A stretch of 62,247 bases of DNA, taken from JAUSIF01 sp036556265 (lineage in GTDB: Bacteria > Pseudomonadota > Alphaproteobacteria > Rhizobiales > Xanthobacteraceae). Below are positions 34,538-43,838 of this stretch, in pieces (within the stretch, counting starts at the first letter, position 1; each line of letters opens with the position of its first letter). The position numbers and the translations under genes were made by a program. The stretch is taken from contig DATBJU010000178.1 of NCBI GenBank assembly GCA_036556265.1, positions 1-62,247 of the forward strand, in the 5' to 3' direction. The notes beneath the pieces are model-generated. The model saw nothing but the letters and a program-made list of their open reading frames with translations, was not told the DNA's origin and searched no databases.

Positions 34538-34936
34538 ATGAAGAAAACCATGAAATCAACCAACGCAAAGTCTCCCAACCTCGTCGATGTCGAAGTGGGG
34601 CGGCGCATCCGTACGCGCCGGCTCTCGAAAGGAATCTCTCAGACGGCGCTCGGCCGGCCGCTGGGAGTAACGTTCCAGCAAGTCCAGAAGTACGAGAAAG
34701 GCGTCAACCGCGTAGGGGCCGGACGATTGCAGCAAATCGCCGAGATACTCGACGTGCCGGTTTCATTCTTCTACGGCGACACTGACGGAGACTCGCGCGA
34801 CACCAAGACGGTGATGGGGTTCATCGACACGGCGCACGCCGTTCGACTGATGCGCGCCTACTCCAAGCTGCCAAGCCGCAAGGTGCAGCATGCGGTCGTC
34901 GACCTCGTCGAACGAATGGCTGAGCGCAAAAAATAG
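34538..34936 (+). CDS. XRE-family HTH regulator (rhizobial type)
   Basis: The 132-residue product has an XRE helix-turn-helix, 'VGRRIRTRRLSKGISQTALGRPLGVTFQQVQKYEKGVNRVGAGRLQQIAEIL' being the HTH_3 region (about 20-72), followed by 'VPVSFFYG', as in the small XRE regulators of Rhizobiales. The C-terminal half is helical, possibly for dimerisation. A strong terminator follows immediately. It may be cotranscribed with the LysR gene. Confidence 0.9.
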   Translation: MKKTMKSTNAKSPNLVDVEVGRRIRTRRLSKGISQTALGRPLGVTFQQVQKYEKGVNRVGAGRLQQIAEILDVPVSFFYGDTDGDSRDTKTVMGFIDTAHAVRLMRAYSKLPSRKVQHAVVDLVERMAERKK

Positions 34937-34970
34937 AAACGGCGCGCTAGAGCGCGCCGTTTATTTTTTC
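34937..34970 (+). terminator. Rho-independent terminator after the XRE gene
   Basis: A perfect 12-bp stem AAACGGCGCGCT/AGCGCGCCGTTT is followed by TATTTTTTC. The preceding A tract in the complement means it could also serve the convergent IalB gene. The loop is only two bases as drawn, so the top pairs probably open. Confidence 0.9.
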
Positions 34971-34985
34971 TTCATTTGCGCTGCG

Positions 34986-35693
34986 CTACTTCTTTTGGCC
35001 TTCCAGTTTCTTCAGCACTTCGTCCGCCTGCTTCTGCATCCCTTCGCGCAGCTTGCGCTGCTGCTCTTCGATTTCCTTCGGGTCGACCGGCGGCCCGTCG
35101 TAGGCCTTGGTGAAATCCTTGAGGACGAGCGTGAAGTTCACGGTACGGCCGACCTGGTTGATGGCCTGTACCGTGAGCGCCTGGCCTTTCTTCATCACGT
35201 CGACGAATTTTGCGTCGACGTCCATGTCGCCGTAGCAGGCGTTGGGAAAGCAGATCGAATAGCGCGCAGGCAGCGGCTCGTTCTTGTCGATCACGACGCG
35301 CATGCCGGGTTGCAATTGCATGCCGGGCGGAACGGCGATGATGAACTGCTTCTTCGCGTCCCCTTCCACTTCGCGCACGGCGACCGAGGCCAGGAATTGA
35401 CCAGTCTCGGCGCGAATATCCTGGGCGACGAGGCAAACTTCCTTATTCGCTTGGGGATCGCGGCTGCAGATCTTGGTCCAGGGTGACGGAATCGCGACCG
35501 CCTGCTGAGTCGGCGGGGCCGCTTCCGCAGGCCCGCTCTTGGCCGCCGGGGCCGACTTGGCCGCCGGGGCCGACTTCGCGGGCGGTGCAGCCTTGTCCTT
35601 GGCCTGCGCATGCGCGCCGACGACGCCCGCTCCGAGCACTGCCGCCGAGACGACAGCCACGCCGAACAGCGCGATTAGCTTGCGAAACCTCAT
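34986..35693 (-). CDS. Invasion-associated locus B (IalB) family protein
   Basis: The 235-residue secreted protein has a signal peptide ending near 'AHAQAK' and an Ala/Lys/Pro-rich linker with SAPAAK repeats. An IalB domain follows: 'PWTKICSRDPQANKEVCLVAQDIRAETGQFLASVAVRE', 'PARYSICFPNACYGDMDVDAKFVDVMKKGQAL'. Four cysteines (in KICS, EVCL, SICF, NACY) likely form two disulfides. Alphaproteobacteria carry several such envelope proteins; the name reflects Bartonella, and no virulence role is implied. The C-terminal tail is rich in Gln and Lys and probably helical. Confidence 0.88.
   Translation of the reverse strand: MRFRKLIALFGVAVVSAAVLGAGVVGAHAQAKDKAAPPAKSAPAAKSAPAAKSGPAEAAPPTQQAVAIPSPWTKICSRDPQANKEVCLVAQDIRAETGQFLASVAVREVEGDAKKQFIIAVPPGMQLQPGMRVVIDKNEPLPARYSICFPNACYGDMDVDAKFVDVMKKGQALTVQAINQVGRTVNFTLVLKDFTKAYDGPPVDPKEIEEQQRKLREGMQKQADEVLKKLEGQKK
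35541..35576. repeat. Two tandem 18-bp units in the IalB gene linker
   Basis: GGCCGCCGGGGCCGACTT occurs twice in direct tandem, encoding the repeated SAPAAK hexapeptide (on the complementary strand) in the Ala/Pro/Lys linker. Its exactness at the DNA level suggests recent slippage; related divergent copies flank it. Confidence 0.85.
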
Positions 35694-35927
35694 GCCTGAT
35701 CCCCCGTGAAGCGCTTGTTGAAGCACCGGTCGCACGCCCCCGCACGCCGGTAGAAGGGCAAACGTCAAAACATTCGTGATTTCCGCGATCTGTTCAGCGG
35801 CAAATACGGCAAGACCGAGGCGCAGAGCCAGTTTCTTGCTGCGCCATGTTATCGTCAGCGGGCAAGTTAGCACTTGATTCGGCGGGGTCCAGAGGGCCGC
35901 AGAAGCATACGCGAGGCGCAAGGCGCG

Positions 35928-37736
35928 ATGACGGAACCCCTTCCCTCTTCCCGCAGGGTGTTCGGGGCGGTTGCAGCCCTCGCGTTCGCGGCTGCATCGG
36001 CCACTGCGGGCGAGCCGCGGCACGCGATCGCGATGCACGGAGAGCCCGCATACGCGGAGGACTTCTCGCACTTCCGCTACGCCAACCCGAACGCCCCGAA
36101 AGGCGGACGCCTCACACAAGCGTTCATCGGCACCTTCGACAGCCTCAATCCCCTGATTGTGAGGGGTAATCCCTTTCAGCAGATGCGCGGGTATGTGCTC
36201 GAGAGCCTGCTCGCGCGCGGGCTCGACGAGCCTTTCACGCTGTACGGCCTGATCGCCGAGCGGGTCGAGACCGACGACGAGCGCACCCACGTAACCTTTC
36301 ACCTGGATTCGCGCGCGCGTTTCTCCGACGGAAAGCCGGTGACGGCCGAGGACGTCCTGTTCTCGTGGCGCCTGTTGCGCGACAAGGGTCGGCCCAATCA
36401 TCGCACCTACTATTCGAAGGTCGCGAGGGCGGAGCAGATCGGCGCCGGGGCCGTACGGTTCGAATTCGGAGGGCAAGCCGACCGCGAGCTTCCGCTGATC
36501 CTTGGTCTGATGCCGGTCATGCCGCGGCACGCCATCGATCCTGAGAAGTTCGAGGAGACGACGCTCGAACCGATGATCGGCAGCGGACCCTATCGGGTGG
36601 CAGAGGTGCGCGCCGGCGAGAGTGTGCTGCTCAAGCGCGATTCCGACTATTGGGGCCGCGATCTTCCGGTCAATCGAGGCCACTATAACTTCGATGAGCT
36701 GCGTTTCGATTTCTTCCGCGATGCCAATACGTGGTTCGAAGCATTCAAGCGCCAGCTCTACGACGTGCGGTGGGAGACCGATCCCGGGCGCTGGACGACC
36801 CAGTACGATTTTCCCGCGTCCCGCGCTGGCGGGCTTGTCCGCGAGGAAATCGGGACCGGCCAGCCGAAGCCGTTCCAGGCGTTCGTGTTCAACACGCGCC
36901 GTGCGCTCTTCTCCGACGTGCGTGTGCGCGAGGCGCTGATCGAGCTTTTCGACTTCGAGTGGGCGAACGCGAACCTGTTTCATGGCGCCTACCGGCGCAC
37001 GGCGAGCTATTTCGAGGGTTCCGAACTTTCCGCGCGCGGGCGGCCGGCGGACGCCAAGGAGCGTGCACTGCTCATGCGCTATGCCGAGTTCGTGCGCACG
37101 GACGTCCTGGAGGGCGGATATGAGCCTCCTGTTTCGAATGCCTCGGGCCGCGACCGCGATCGCCTGAGACGCGCACTCGCACTTTTCGGCGCCGCGGGCT
37201 TCACGTTGCGTGCGGGCCGGCTCGTCAGCGCGAAGGGTGAGCCGTTCACGTTCGAAATCATGGTGGCGACACGGGATGAAGAGCGGCTCGCGCTCGCCTA
37301 TCAGAACATGCTGCGGCGCGCGGGTGTCTCCACCGCCATTCGTTTCGTTGACGGCGCTCAATTCGAGCGGCGGCGGCAGAACTACGACTTCGACATGATG
37401 CCTTACACGTGGCAGCAGTCGCTTTCGCCCGGCAACGAGCAGGCATTTTACTTTGGATCGGACGCGGCCGATGTGCCTGGAACGCGCAATTACATGGGCG
37501 TGAAGAATTTGGCGATTGACGCCATGATTGCCGCGCTGCTTGGAGCGCGCGAGCGCGACGAGTTCGTCACCGCCGTACGCGCGCTCGATCGGCTGCTCAT
37601 GTCCGGCCTCTACGTTCTCCCTCTCTTCCACCTCCCGGAGGATTGGATTGCGCGCTGGCCCGGGGTCGAGCGGCCGAAGACGCTGTCGCTTTATGGAACG
37701 CCACTTGAAACGTGGTGGCGGAGCGACACGAAATGA
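35928..37736 (+). CDS. ABC transporter periplasmic substrate-binding protein (SBP_bac_5, YejA-like)
   Basis: The 602-residue product has an N-terminal export signal and the peptide/opine-type SBP_bac_5 fold: 'FSHFRYANPNAPKGGRLTQAFIGTFDSLNPLIVRG', 'TFHLDSRARFSDGKPVTAEDVLFSW', 'SGPYRVAEV'. The opening motif is that of YejA-type proteins involved in oligopeptide or microcin uptake. The permease and ATPase genes that normally follow are absent; a degenerate ligase gene overlaps the stop by four bases. It may use permeases encoded elsewhere. Confidence 0.9.
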   Translation: MTEPLPSSRRVFGAVAALAFAAASATAGEPRHAIAMHGEPAYAEDFSHFRYANPNAPKGGRLTQAFIGTFDSLNPLIVRGNPFQQMRGYVLESLLARGLDEPFTLYGLIAERVETDDERTHVTFHLDSRARFSDGKPVTAEDVLFSWRLLRDKGRPNHRTYYSKVARAEQIGAGAVRFEFGGQADRELPLILGLMPVMPRHAIDPEKFEETTLEPMIGSGPYRVAEVRAGESVLLKRDSDYWGRDLPVNRGHYNFDELRFDFFRDANTWFEAFKRQLYDVRWETDPGRWTTQYDFPASRAGGLVREEIGTGQPKPFQAFVFNTRRALFSDVRVREALIELFDFEWANANLFHGAYRRTASYFEGSELSARGRPADAKERALLMRYAEFVRTDVLEGGYEPPVSNASGRDRDRLRRALALFGAAGFTLRAGRLVSAKGEPFTFEIMVATRDEERLALAYQNMLRRAGVSTAIRFVDGAQFERRRQNYDFDMMPYTWQQSLSPGNEQAFYFGSDAADVPGTRNYMGVKNLAIDAMIAALLGARERDEFVTAVRALDRLLMSGLYVLPLFHLPEDWIARWPGVERPKTLSLYGTPLETWWRSDTK

Positions 37737-39238
37737 CCGCAGCCGGCATGCCCTCGGCCGAAGATCTCGCTGCGGGCGTCTCGCTCGACGCGCTCTTTCG
37801 CAGCAACGCGCAGAGCCGACCGAACGACGTATGCCTGATCGACCCGAGCGACCGTATTTACTTCACGGACTTCGAGCCGCGGCGCCTGACTTACGCCGCC
37901 GCGGATGCGGCCGTCGAACAGCTCGCGCACCGTATTCGGTCGTTCGGGTTGCGCTGGGGCAGTGTGATCGCGGTGCAGTTGCCGAATATCTCGGAGGCCG
38001 TGCTCACGCTCCTCGCAGTGATGCGGGCCGGAATGGTGCCGATGCCGGTACCGATGCCGTGGCGACGTTCGGATCTCGTCGCCGCGCTCGGGGAAATTCA
38101 ACCCAGGGCGTTTGTGACACTTGCCCGGTTCGCGGACGACCGCCCGGCCGAAATCATGTGCGAGGCGGCGGCGGAGCTGCTCCAGCTGAGCTTCCCGTGC
38201 GCGTTCGGGGCCGAGGTGCCGGACGGCGTCATTGCACTTGACGATCCGCTATCGGACGCCGAGCCGCGAGGCGCCAAGGTGGTGGCGCCGCCGGGCGACC
38301 ACTTGGCAATCGCCACCTTCGACGCGGCGGTGGGCGGTTTCTTCCCTGCCGCACGCGGCCACTCGCAGTGGCTTGCAGCCGGTCTTTCCATGCTGCTCGA
38401 GGCAAAAATCGAATCCGGCGACACGATCCTGACGACGCTGGCGCCGAATTCCTTGGCCGGAATCGGCACGGCGCTCGTGCCCTGGCTTCTTTCCGGCGGT
38501 GCCCTGGAGTTTGCCGGCGGCGCGTCGGTGGCCGTAACGTCGACGAGCGACTGGAAGGGCAGGACTCACCTCATTGCGCCTTCCGCCGTGCTGGGCGGGC
38601 TTGCCAGGCAGCACCGGGGACCGCTCGCGTCCTGCGTTGCGGTTCATCGGGCACGGCACGGGCACGTGCAAAGCTTTGCCAACGTGGCGTGCGAAACTCT
38701 TGTCGATCTGTTCGTGTTCGGCGAACTCGGCATGATTTCACTCAGGCGGGATGATCGCAGCAAGCCAAATCCAATACCGATCGGTCCGATCGCCGCGCCG
38801 TCTTCCGGCCGATCGCCGGTTGTGATCGAGACCGAACTCGCAGGCGGCGAACTGCTGCTGCGGGGCGCCATGCTGCCGCGCGGCTCGCTGCCGAGCGGCG
38901 CCTCGGGGGCCGTGCGGCTCGATGCGCACGGCTTCACGCGCACCGGATTCCGATGTCATACCGACGGAAATGGGCGGCTGGTCGTTGATGCAGGGCCATC
39001 CGGCGTCGCCTCCGTGGGCGGTTTACGATTTGGTCTCGATGATCTCGGATCACGAATTGCCAAGTGCGTTCCAGAGGCTATGGTCCATGCGATCGGGGAC
39101 GCAGTGCTCGGCGAGCGGATTCGTGTCGAAGTGCACGACCCTGTGGCGGCTGGCGCGGCGTTGCATGACGGCGGCCACTCGCGTCAGGTGATCGACGCCG
39201 TAGTGCAGGCGATCGGCGAACGCCGCGCCGTCGGATAG
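37733..39238 (+). CDS. Degenerate adenylate-forming (ANL) superfamily protein
   Basis: The 501-residue product follows the architecture of an AMP-dependent synthetase N-domain ('LDALFRSNAQSRPNDVCLI', 'LTYAAADAAVEQLAHRIRSFGLRWGSVIAVQLPNISEAVLTLLAVMRAGMVPMPVP'). The A3 phosphate loop (TSGTTGxPK) reads 'FDAAVGGFFPAARGH', losing Thr/Ser/Gly/Lys residues. No YGxTE or TGD motif is recognisable, and the C-terminal lysine is not evident. It is probably not an ordinary acyl-CoA ligase; it may bind an acyl or amino-acid ligand. It overlaps the peptide-binding gene by ATGA, so translation is coupled. Confidence 0.7.
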   Translation: MTAAGMPSAEDLAAGVSLDALFRSNAQSRPNDVCLIDPSDRIYFTDFEPRRLTYAAADAAVEQLAHRIRSFGLRWGSVIAVQLPNISEAVLTLLAVMRAGMVPMPVPMPWRRSDLVAALGEIQPRAFVTLARFADDRPAEIMCEAAAELLQLSFPCAFGAEVPDGVIALDDPLSDAEPRGAKVVAPPGDHLAIATFDAAVGGFFPAARGHSQWLAAGLSMLLEAKIESGDTILTTLAPNSLAGIGTALVPWLLSGGALEFAGGASVAVTSTSDWKGRTHLIAPSAVLGGLARQHRGPLASCVAVHRARHGHVQSFANVACETLVDLFVFGELGMISLRRDDRSKPNPIPIGPIAAPSSGRSPVVIETELAGGELLLRGAMLPRGSLPSGASGAVRLDAHGFTRTGFRCHTDGNGRLVVDAGPSGVASVGGLRFGLDDLGSRIAKCVPEAMVHAIGDAVLGERIRVEVHDPVAAGAALHDGGHSRQVIDAVVQAIGERRAVG

Positions 39239-39248
39239 TGAGGTCGAG

Positions 39249-39917
39249 ATGGCCGAAGGAATGATCATCGACGTCGTATCCGACGTCGTCTGCCCCTGGT
39301 GCTACGTCGGCAAGCGCCGACTGGAGCGTGCGCTCGCACAGCGGCCGGAGGTGAAGAGCGGGATCCGCTGGCTGCCGTTCTTCCTCGATCCCAGCGTTCC
39401 GCCTGAGGGCATCCGACGCATCGACTACATTTCGAGAAAGTTCGGGACCAACGACAAGGTCACGCCCATGCACCATCGACTGGTCGGCATCGGGACGAAG
39501 CTCGGAATCGATTTTCGCTTCGAGCGGATTGACCGGCAGCCGAACACACTCGATGCGCATCGAATGATCGGCTGGGCGCAGGAGACTGGCAAGGCCGGAG
39601 TACTCGTCGATCGTCTGTTCGAGCTCTTCTTCACCGAAGGCGCCGACATCGGCAAGCACGATATCCTGGTCGAAGCCGGACGCACGGCGGGATTGGAGAC
39701 GGCTGAGTTGCGTCGCGACCTCGCGAGCGACCGCGACGTGCGCTTCGTCGAGCGGCAGGCATCGGCCGCTTCGACTGCCGGGATCGGCGGCGTGCCGTTC
39801 TTCGTGTTCGGCAAGAAGGTCGCTGTCGCCGGCGCGCAGGAAACCGAGGTGCTGACCGCAGCTATGGATCAGGCGCGCGGCGATAGCAGCGAGCCGCTGC
39901 GCGCGGCGACGAGTTAG
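39249..39917 (+). CDS. DsbA-family thioredoxin-fold oxidoreductase (FrnE/HCCA isomerase-like)
   Basis: The 222-residue cytoplasmic protein has the active-site CPWC at residues 15-18 in 'DVVCPWCYVGKRRLERAL', and the cis-Pro loop 'TAGIGGVPFFVFG'. This layout belongs to FrnE-like DsbA proteins (polyketide FrnE, 2-hydroxychromene-2-carboxylate isomerase relatives). There is no signal peptide. It follows the degenerate ANL gene by ten bases, and its stop overlaps the mfd stop by four bases in convergent orientation. Confidence 0.9.
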   Translation: MAEGMIIDVVSDVVCPWCYVGKRRLERALAQRPEVKSGIRWLPFFLDPSVPPEGIRRIDYISRKFGTNDKVTPMHHRLVGIGTKLGIDFRFERIDRQPNTLDAHRMIGWAQETGKAGVLVDRLFELFFTEGADIGKHDILVEAGRTAGLETAELRRDLASDRDVRFVERQASAASTAGIGGVPFFVFGKKVAVAGAQETEVLTAAMDQARGDSSEPLRAATS

Positions 39918-42900
39918 GCCGCTTTTCGTTCGGCGAGACCCACGAGCGTATCGAGAACGGACTTCGCACCGCGCAGGCGATCCTCGATCCGTTGCCAATC
40001 GCGGAACACCACGAGCTTCTGATCGGGCCGCACGCGCGCGCTGGAGCGAGGGTCCGTGATCCAGGCGATGAGACCGGCCGGATTGGGGAATGTATCGTCG
40101 CGGAACGACACCACGGCACCCTTCGGGCCGGCTTCGATCCGTTCCACGTTCGCGCGGCGGCAAAGGGCTTTGATCGCGACCACGTCGAGGAGCGTCTTCA
40201 CCTCGCCGGGCAGTGGACCGAAGCGGTCGGCGAGCTCGGCTGCGGCCGCGTCGATATCGGCCGGGTTCTCGAGATCCGCGAGCCGGCGATAGAGGCCGAG
40301 ACGGACCGCGAGATCGGGGACGTACGCCTCCGGGATCATGACCGGCGTGCCAACCGCGATCTGAGGCGACCACTTGTCCGCGGCAGGCGTCGCGATCCCT
40401 GCCTGTAATTGTGCGACCGCCTCGGCGAGCATCTCCTGATAGAGCTCATAGCCGACCTCGCGGATGTGTCCCGACTGCTCGTCGCCGAGGAGGTTGCCGG
40501 CGCCGCGAATATCGAGGTCGTGCGATGCGAGCTCGAAACCGGCACCGAGGTTTTCCAGCGATTGGAGGACCTTCAGGCGCCGTTCCGCCTGCGGGGTGAC
40601 CGCTCGCTCCGCCGGCAGGGTGAGGATCGCGTATGCTCGTGTCTTAGAGCGGCCGACGCGGCCGCGCAGTTGGTACAGCTGCGCGAGCCCGAACCGGTCG
40701 GCGCGATGGACGACAAGCGTATTCGCTGTCGGGATATCGAGCCCGGATTCCACGATCGAAGTGGATAAGAGCACGTCGAAACCGCCGTCGTAAAAGGCCG
40801 CCATGATGTCCTCGAGCTGCCGCGCACCCATTTGTCCATGTGCGACGGCGACCCGCACCTCCGGCACGTGCGATTCCAGGAACTGCTTTGCGCCGGCGAT
40901 ATCCTCGATGCGGGGACAGACATAGAACGCCTGGCCGCCACGATAGCGCTCGCGCAGCAGCGCCTCGCGTACCACGAGCGTGTCAAACGGCGTGACGAAC
41001 GTCCGTACGGCGAGCCGGTCGACCGGCGGTGTTGCAATGATGGACAGTTCGCGCACGCCCGTGAGTGCCAGCTGGAGCGTGCGTGGAATGGGTGTCGCGG
41101 TCAGCGTGAGCACGTGCACTTCCGAGCGGAGTTCCTTCATGCGCTCCTTGTGCGCCACGCCGAAATGCTGCTCCTCGTCCACAACCACAAGGCCGAGGTC
41201 CTTGAAAGCGACTGACTTGCCAAGCAGCGCGTGCGTGCCGATCACGATATCGATCGAGCCGTCGCGGATGCCCTGTTTCACCCGATGCAGTTCGGCGGAA
41301 GAGACCAGGCGCGACGCCTGGCCGAGCCTGACCGGAAAGCCGCGGAAGCGCTCCGAGAACGTCTTGAAGTGCTGGCGGGCGAGCAATGTCGTCGGCGTCA
41401 CGACTGCCACCTGCTTTCCGTTCAAGGCGGCAGCGAACGCCGCGCGCAGCGCCACCTCCGTCTTGCCGAATCCGACGTCGCCGCAGATCAGCCGGTCCAT
41501 CGGGCGGCCGGCAGCGAGATCGTCGAGAACGGCCTCGATTGCGCTCTTCTGGTCTTCTGTCTCTTCGTACGGGAAGCGCGCGCAGAATTCGTCGTACAGC
41601 CCCTGCGGCGGAACAAGCTTCGGCGCATCGCGGAGCTTGCGCGTGGCGGCGATCCGCAACAGCGCATCGGCCATCTCAAGCACGCGCTTCTTCATGCGCG
41701 CCTTGCGGCTCTGCCAGCCGACGCCGCCGAGGCGGTCGAGCTCGGCGCCGGCCTCATCGGAGCCGTAGCGCGAGAGCAGTTCCAGGTTCTCGACCGGCAG
41801 GAACAAGCGATCGTTGCCGGCGTAATGGATTTCCAGGCAGTCGTGCGGCGCACCGAGTGCCTCGATCGTCTTCAGGCCGACGAAGCGGCCGATGCCGTGA
41901 TCCACGTGGACTACGAGGTCGCCGGCGCTGAGACTGGTGACCTCGGTGATGAAATCCTGCGCCCGGCGCTGACGGCGGTAGGGCCGGACAAGACGGTCGC
42001 CGAGTACGTCCTGCTCGGAAATGAGCGCGGCGGTCGCGCTTTCGAATCCCGCCTCGAGACCGAGAACGGCGAGGCCAATCGACTCCTTCGGCAATGCGAC
42101 GGCCTCGTTCCAGGTCGCAACCGGGCGCAGATCGGTGAGTCCGCGATCGGCAAGCACGTGGCCGAGGCGCTCGCGTGAGCCTTCGCTCCAGGCTGCGAAG
42201 ATCACCCGCTTCCCCTGCCCCTGCAGCGCACGGGCGTGGGTGACGGCCGCGTCGAACAGGTTCTTGCTTTCGTCGGCCCGCTCCGGCGCGAAGCTGCGGC
42301 CGGGCTTGCCGCCCGCCTCGATCACGTGCCTTTCGTCGGGAACGCCGAAAGGCGAAAGGCGGGCAAGCGGTGCCGCATCGAGCCGCTCACTCCACTCACT
42401 TTTGGTGAGATACAGCCCGCCTGGCGGAAGCGGCCGGTAGACCGGCAGCTGAAACGCCTCGAGCGCCTCCTTGCGGGCGTTGTAATAGTCGTCGATCTGC
42501 GCGAAGCGCTCGTGCGCTGCCTCCTCGATCAACGGCTCGAACAGCACCGGCACGTCCGGCAGATGATCGAACAGCGTGTCGAGCCGTTCAATGAACAATG
42601 GAAGCCAGTGCTCCATCCCCGGATAGCGGCGGCCTTCGCCCACCGCGTCGAGCAGCGGGTCGCCCTTGGTCGCTCCGCCAAATTCGGCGGCGTAGTTCAT
42701 GCGGAAACGGCGGCGCGCGTCGTCTTCCAGCTGGACTTCATTCGTGGGCACGAGATCGAGCAATCTCAGTTGCGCCGTCGTGCGTTGGCTCTCGGGATCG
42801 AAGCTGCGGATTGTCTCCAACTCTTCGCCGAAGAAATCGAGACGCACCGGTGTCTCGGCGCCGGGCGCGTAGAGATCGACGATGCCCCCGCGCACGGCGT

Positions 42901-43414
42901 ACTCGCCCACATCGCGTACGGTCGACGATCGGGAAAATCCATTCGTCTCCAGCCAGTGGACGATGTCGCTCATGGGCCGAACCTGACCCGGCGCCAGCGC
43001 CAGCGCGCGAGTCGCCACATGTTCGCGCGGTGGCACACGCTGAAGCGCGGCATTGATCGTCGACAACACGATGGATCCGGGCGCCGCGCGCCCGCTCGCC
43101 AGGCGCGCGAGTGTCGCCATGCGGCGGGCAGAAACCGCGGCGTTCGGCGATACCCGATCGTACGGCAGGCAGTCCCAGGCCGGGAATGCAAGCACTTCGA
43201 TCTCCGGTGCGAAGAATGCAAGCGCGCGCTGAAGCGCCGCCAAACGTTCCGCGTCGCGGCAGAGCACGAGCAGACTCGGGATTGCCGCCTTGGTGCGCGC
43301 GGCAACGGAGCGCGCGAGATCGGCAACGACCACGCCCTCGAAACCATCGGGCACGTTCGCAATGGTGACTGGCTTGCCGGGCGAGAGCCGTTCGGCCGGC
43401 GCGAGCGTGTTCAT
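39914..43414 (-). CDS. mfd: Transcription-repair coupling factor Mfd
   Basis: The 1166-residue product has the UvrB-like N-terminal part ('VLAFPAWDCLPYDRVSPN'), RNA-polymerase-interacting 'DLVVHVDHGIGRFVGL', and a RecG-like helicase with Walker A 'ICGDVGFGKTEVALRAA', DEEQ box ('VVDEEQHFGVAHKERM') and 'TLTATPIPRTLQLAL'. The C-terminal TRCF domain ends in 'LDTLVGLAERKAA'. It dislodges RNA polymerase stalled at lesions and recruits UvrA. It overlaps sdhE by four bases, the usual alphaproteobacterial linkage, facing recG. Confidence 0.97.
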   Translation of the reverse strand: MNTLAPAERLSPGKPVTIANVPDGFEGVVVADLARSVAARTKAAIPSLLVLCRDAERLAALQRALAFFAPEIEVLAFPAWDCLPYDRVSPNAAVSARRMATLARLASGRAAPGSIVLSTINAALQRVPPREHVATRALALAPGQVRPMSDIVHWLETNGFSRSSTVRDVGEYAVRGGIVDLYAPGAETPVRLDFFGEELETIRSFDPESQRTTAQLRLLDLVPTNEVQLEDDARRRFRMNYAAEFGGATKGDPLLDAVGEGRRYPGMEHWLPLFIERLDTLFDHLPDVPVLFEPLIEEAAHERFAQIDDYYNARKEALEAFQLPVYRPLPPGGLYLTKSEWSERLDAAPLARLSPFGVPDERHVIEAGGKPGRSFAPERADESKNLFDAAVTHARALQGQGKRVIFAAWSEGSRERLGHVLADRGLTDLRPVATWNEAVALPKESIGLAVLGLEAGFESATAALISEQDVLGDRLVRPYRRQRRAQDFITEVTSLSAGDLVVHVDHGIGRFVGLKTIEALGAPHDCLEIHYAGNDRLFLPVENLELLSRYGSDEAGAELDRLGGVGWQSRKARMKKRVLEMADALLRIAATRKLRDAPKLVPPQGLYDEFCARFPYEETEDQKSAIEAVLDDLAAGRPMDRLICGDVGFGKTEVALRAAFAAALNGKQVAVVTPTTLLARQHFKTFSERFRGFPVRLGQASRLVSSAELHRVKQGIRDGSIDIVIGTHALLGKSVAFKDLGLVVVDEEQHFGVAHKERMKELRSEVHVLTLTATPIPRTLQLALTGVRELSIIATPPVDRLAVRTFVTPFDTLVVREALLRERYRGGQAFYVCPRIEDIAGAKQFLESHVPEVRVAVAHGQMGARQLEDIMAAFYDGGFDVLLSTSIVESGLDIPTANTLVVHRADRFGLAQLYQLRGRVGRSKTRAYAILTLPAERAVTPQAERRLKVLQSLENLGAGFELASHDLDIRGAGNLLGDEQSGHIREVGYELYQEMLAEAVAQLQAGIATPAADKWSPQIAVGTPVMIPEAYVPDLAVRLGLYRRLADLENPADIDAAAAELADRFGPLPGEVKTLLDVVAIKALCRRANVERIEAGPKGAVVSFRDDTFPNPAGLIAWITDPRSSARVRPDQKLVVFRDWQRIEDRLRGAKSVLDTLVGLAERKAA

Positions 43415-43701
43415 CGGACTCCCCCGCCGGCACGATTAAATTCGGCGAGCCGGCGGAACAACGGCGTGTCGAACGATGCCGGGACCACGGACTGACCGAT
43501 GACCCAGGCGAACAATTCGGGGTCCGGCACCTCCATTAATGCTTCCAATTCGGCCAGCGCGGGCGGTGTCAATCGGGCCAATTCCGCATCGACAAAACGC
43601 CCGAGTACGAGGTCCATCTCGCGGGTACCGCGATGCCACGCCCGGTAACGCAACTTGCGACGGCGCAGTTCGAGATCGTCAATAAGGTCCACTTCGGCCA
43701 T
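43411..43701 (-). CDS. sdhE: FAD assembly factor SdhE
   Basis: The 96-residue product carries the SdhE (DUF339) hallmark 'RRRKLRYRAWHRGTREMDLVLGRF', with the RGxxE element that interacts with SdhA during covalent flavinylation. 'LEALMEVPDPELFAWVIGQ' completes the fold. ATG at 43701 gives a standard length. It precedes mfd by ATGA overlap and lies divergent from recG with a gap of 137 bases. Confidence 0.93.
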   Translation of the reverse strand: MAEVDLIDDLELRRRKLRYRAWHRGTREMDLVLGRFVDAELARLTPPALAELEALMEVPDPELFAWVIGQSVVPASFDTPLFRRLAEFNRAGGGVR

Positions 43702-43838
43702 GCCTTTGCCAGCGCCGAAAACCCGGACGTGGCCGGGCGGGTTTCTATAGCGGGGCAATCGCCGCTTGTCAGGCTCCGAGGGTCAGCGTCCACCAGCGGT
43801 TGCGACTTCGTCACGCATCCGCCACCTTTCCGGCCGCC

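Noticed and set aside
34986..37631. An 881-residue open frame on the minus strand running through the peptide-binding gene into the IalB gene
   Set aside because: Only its C-terminal 235 residues look like a protein (IalB with its own signal peptide). The rest is arginine- and histidine-rich and lies antisense to the well-supported peptide-binding protein.
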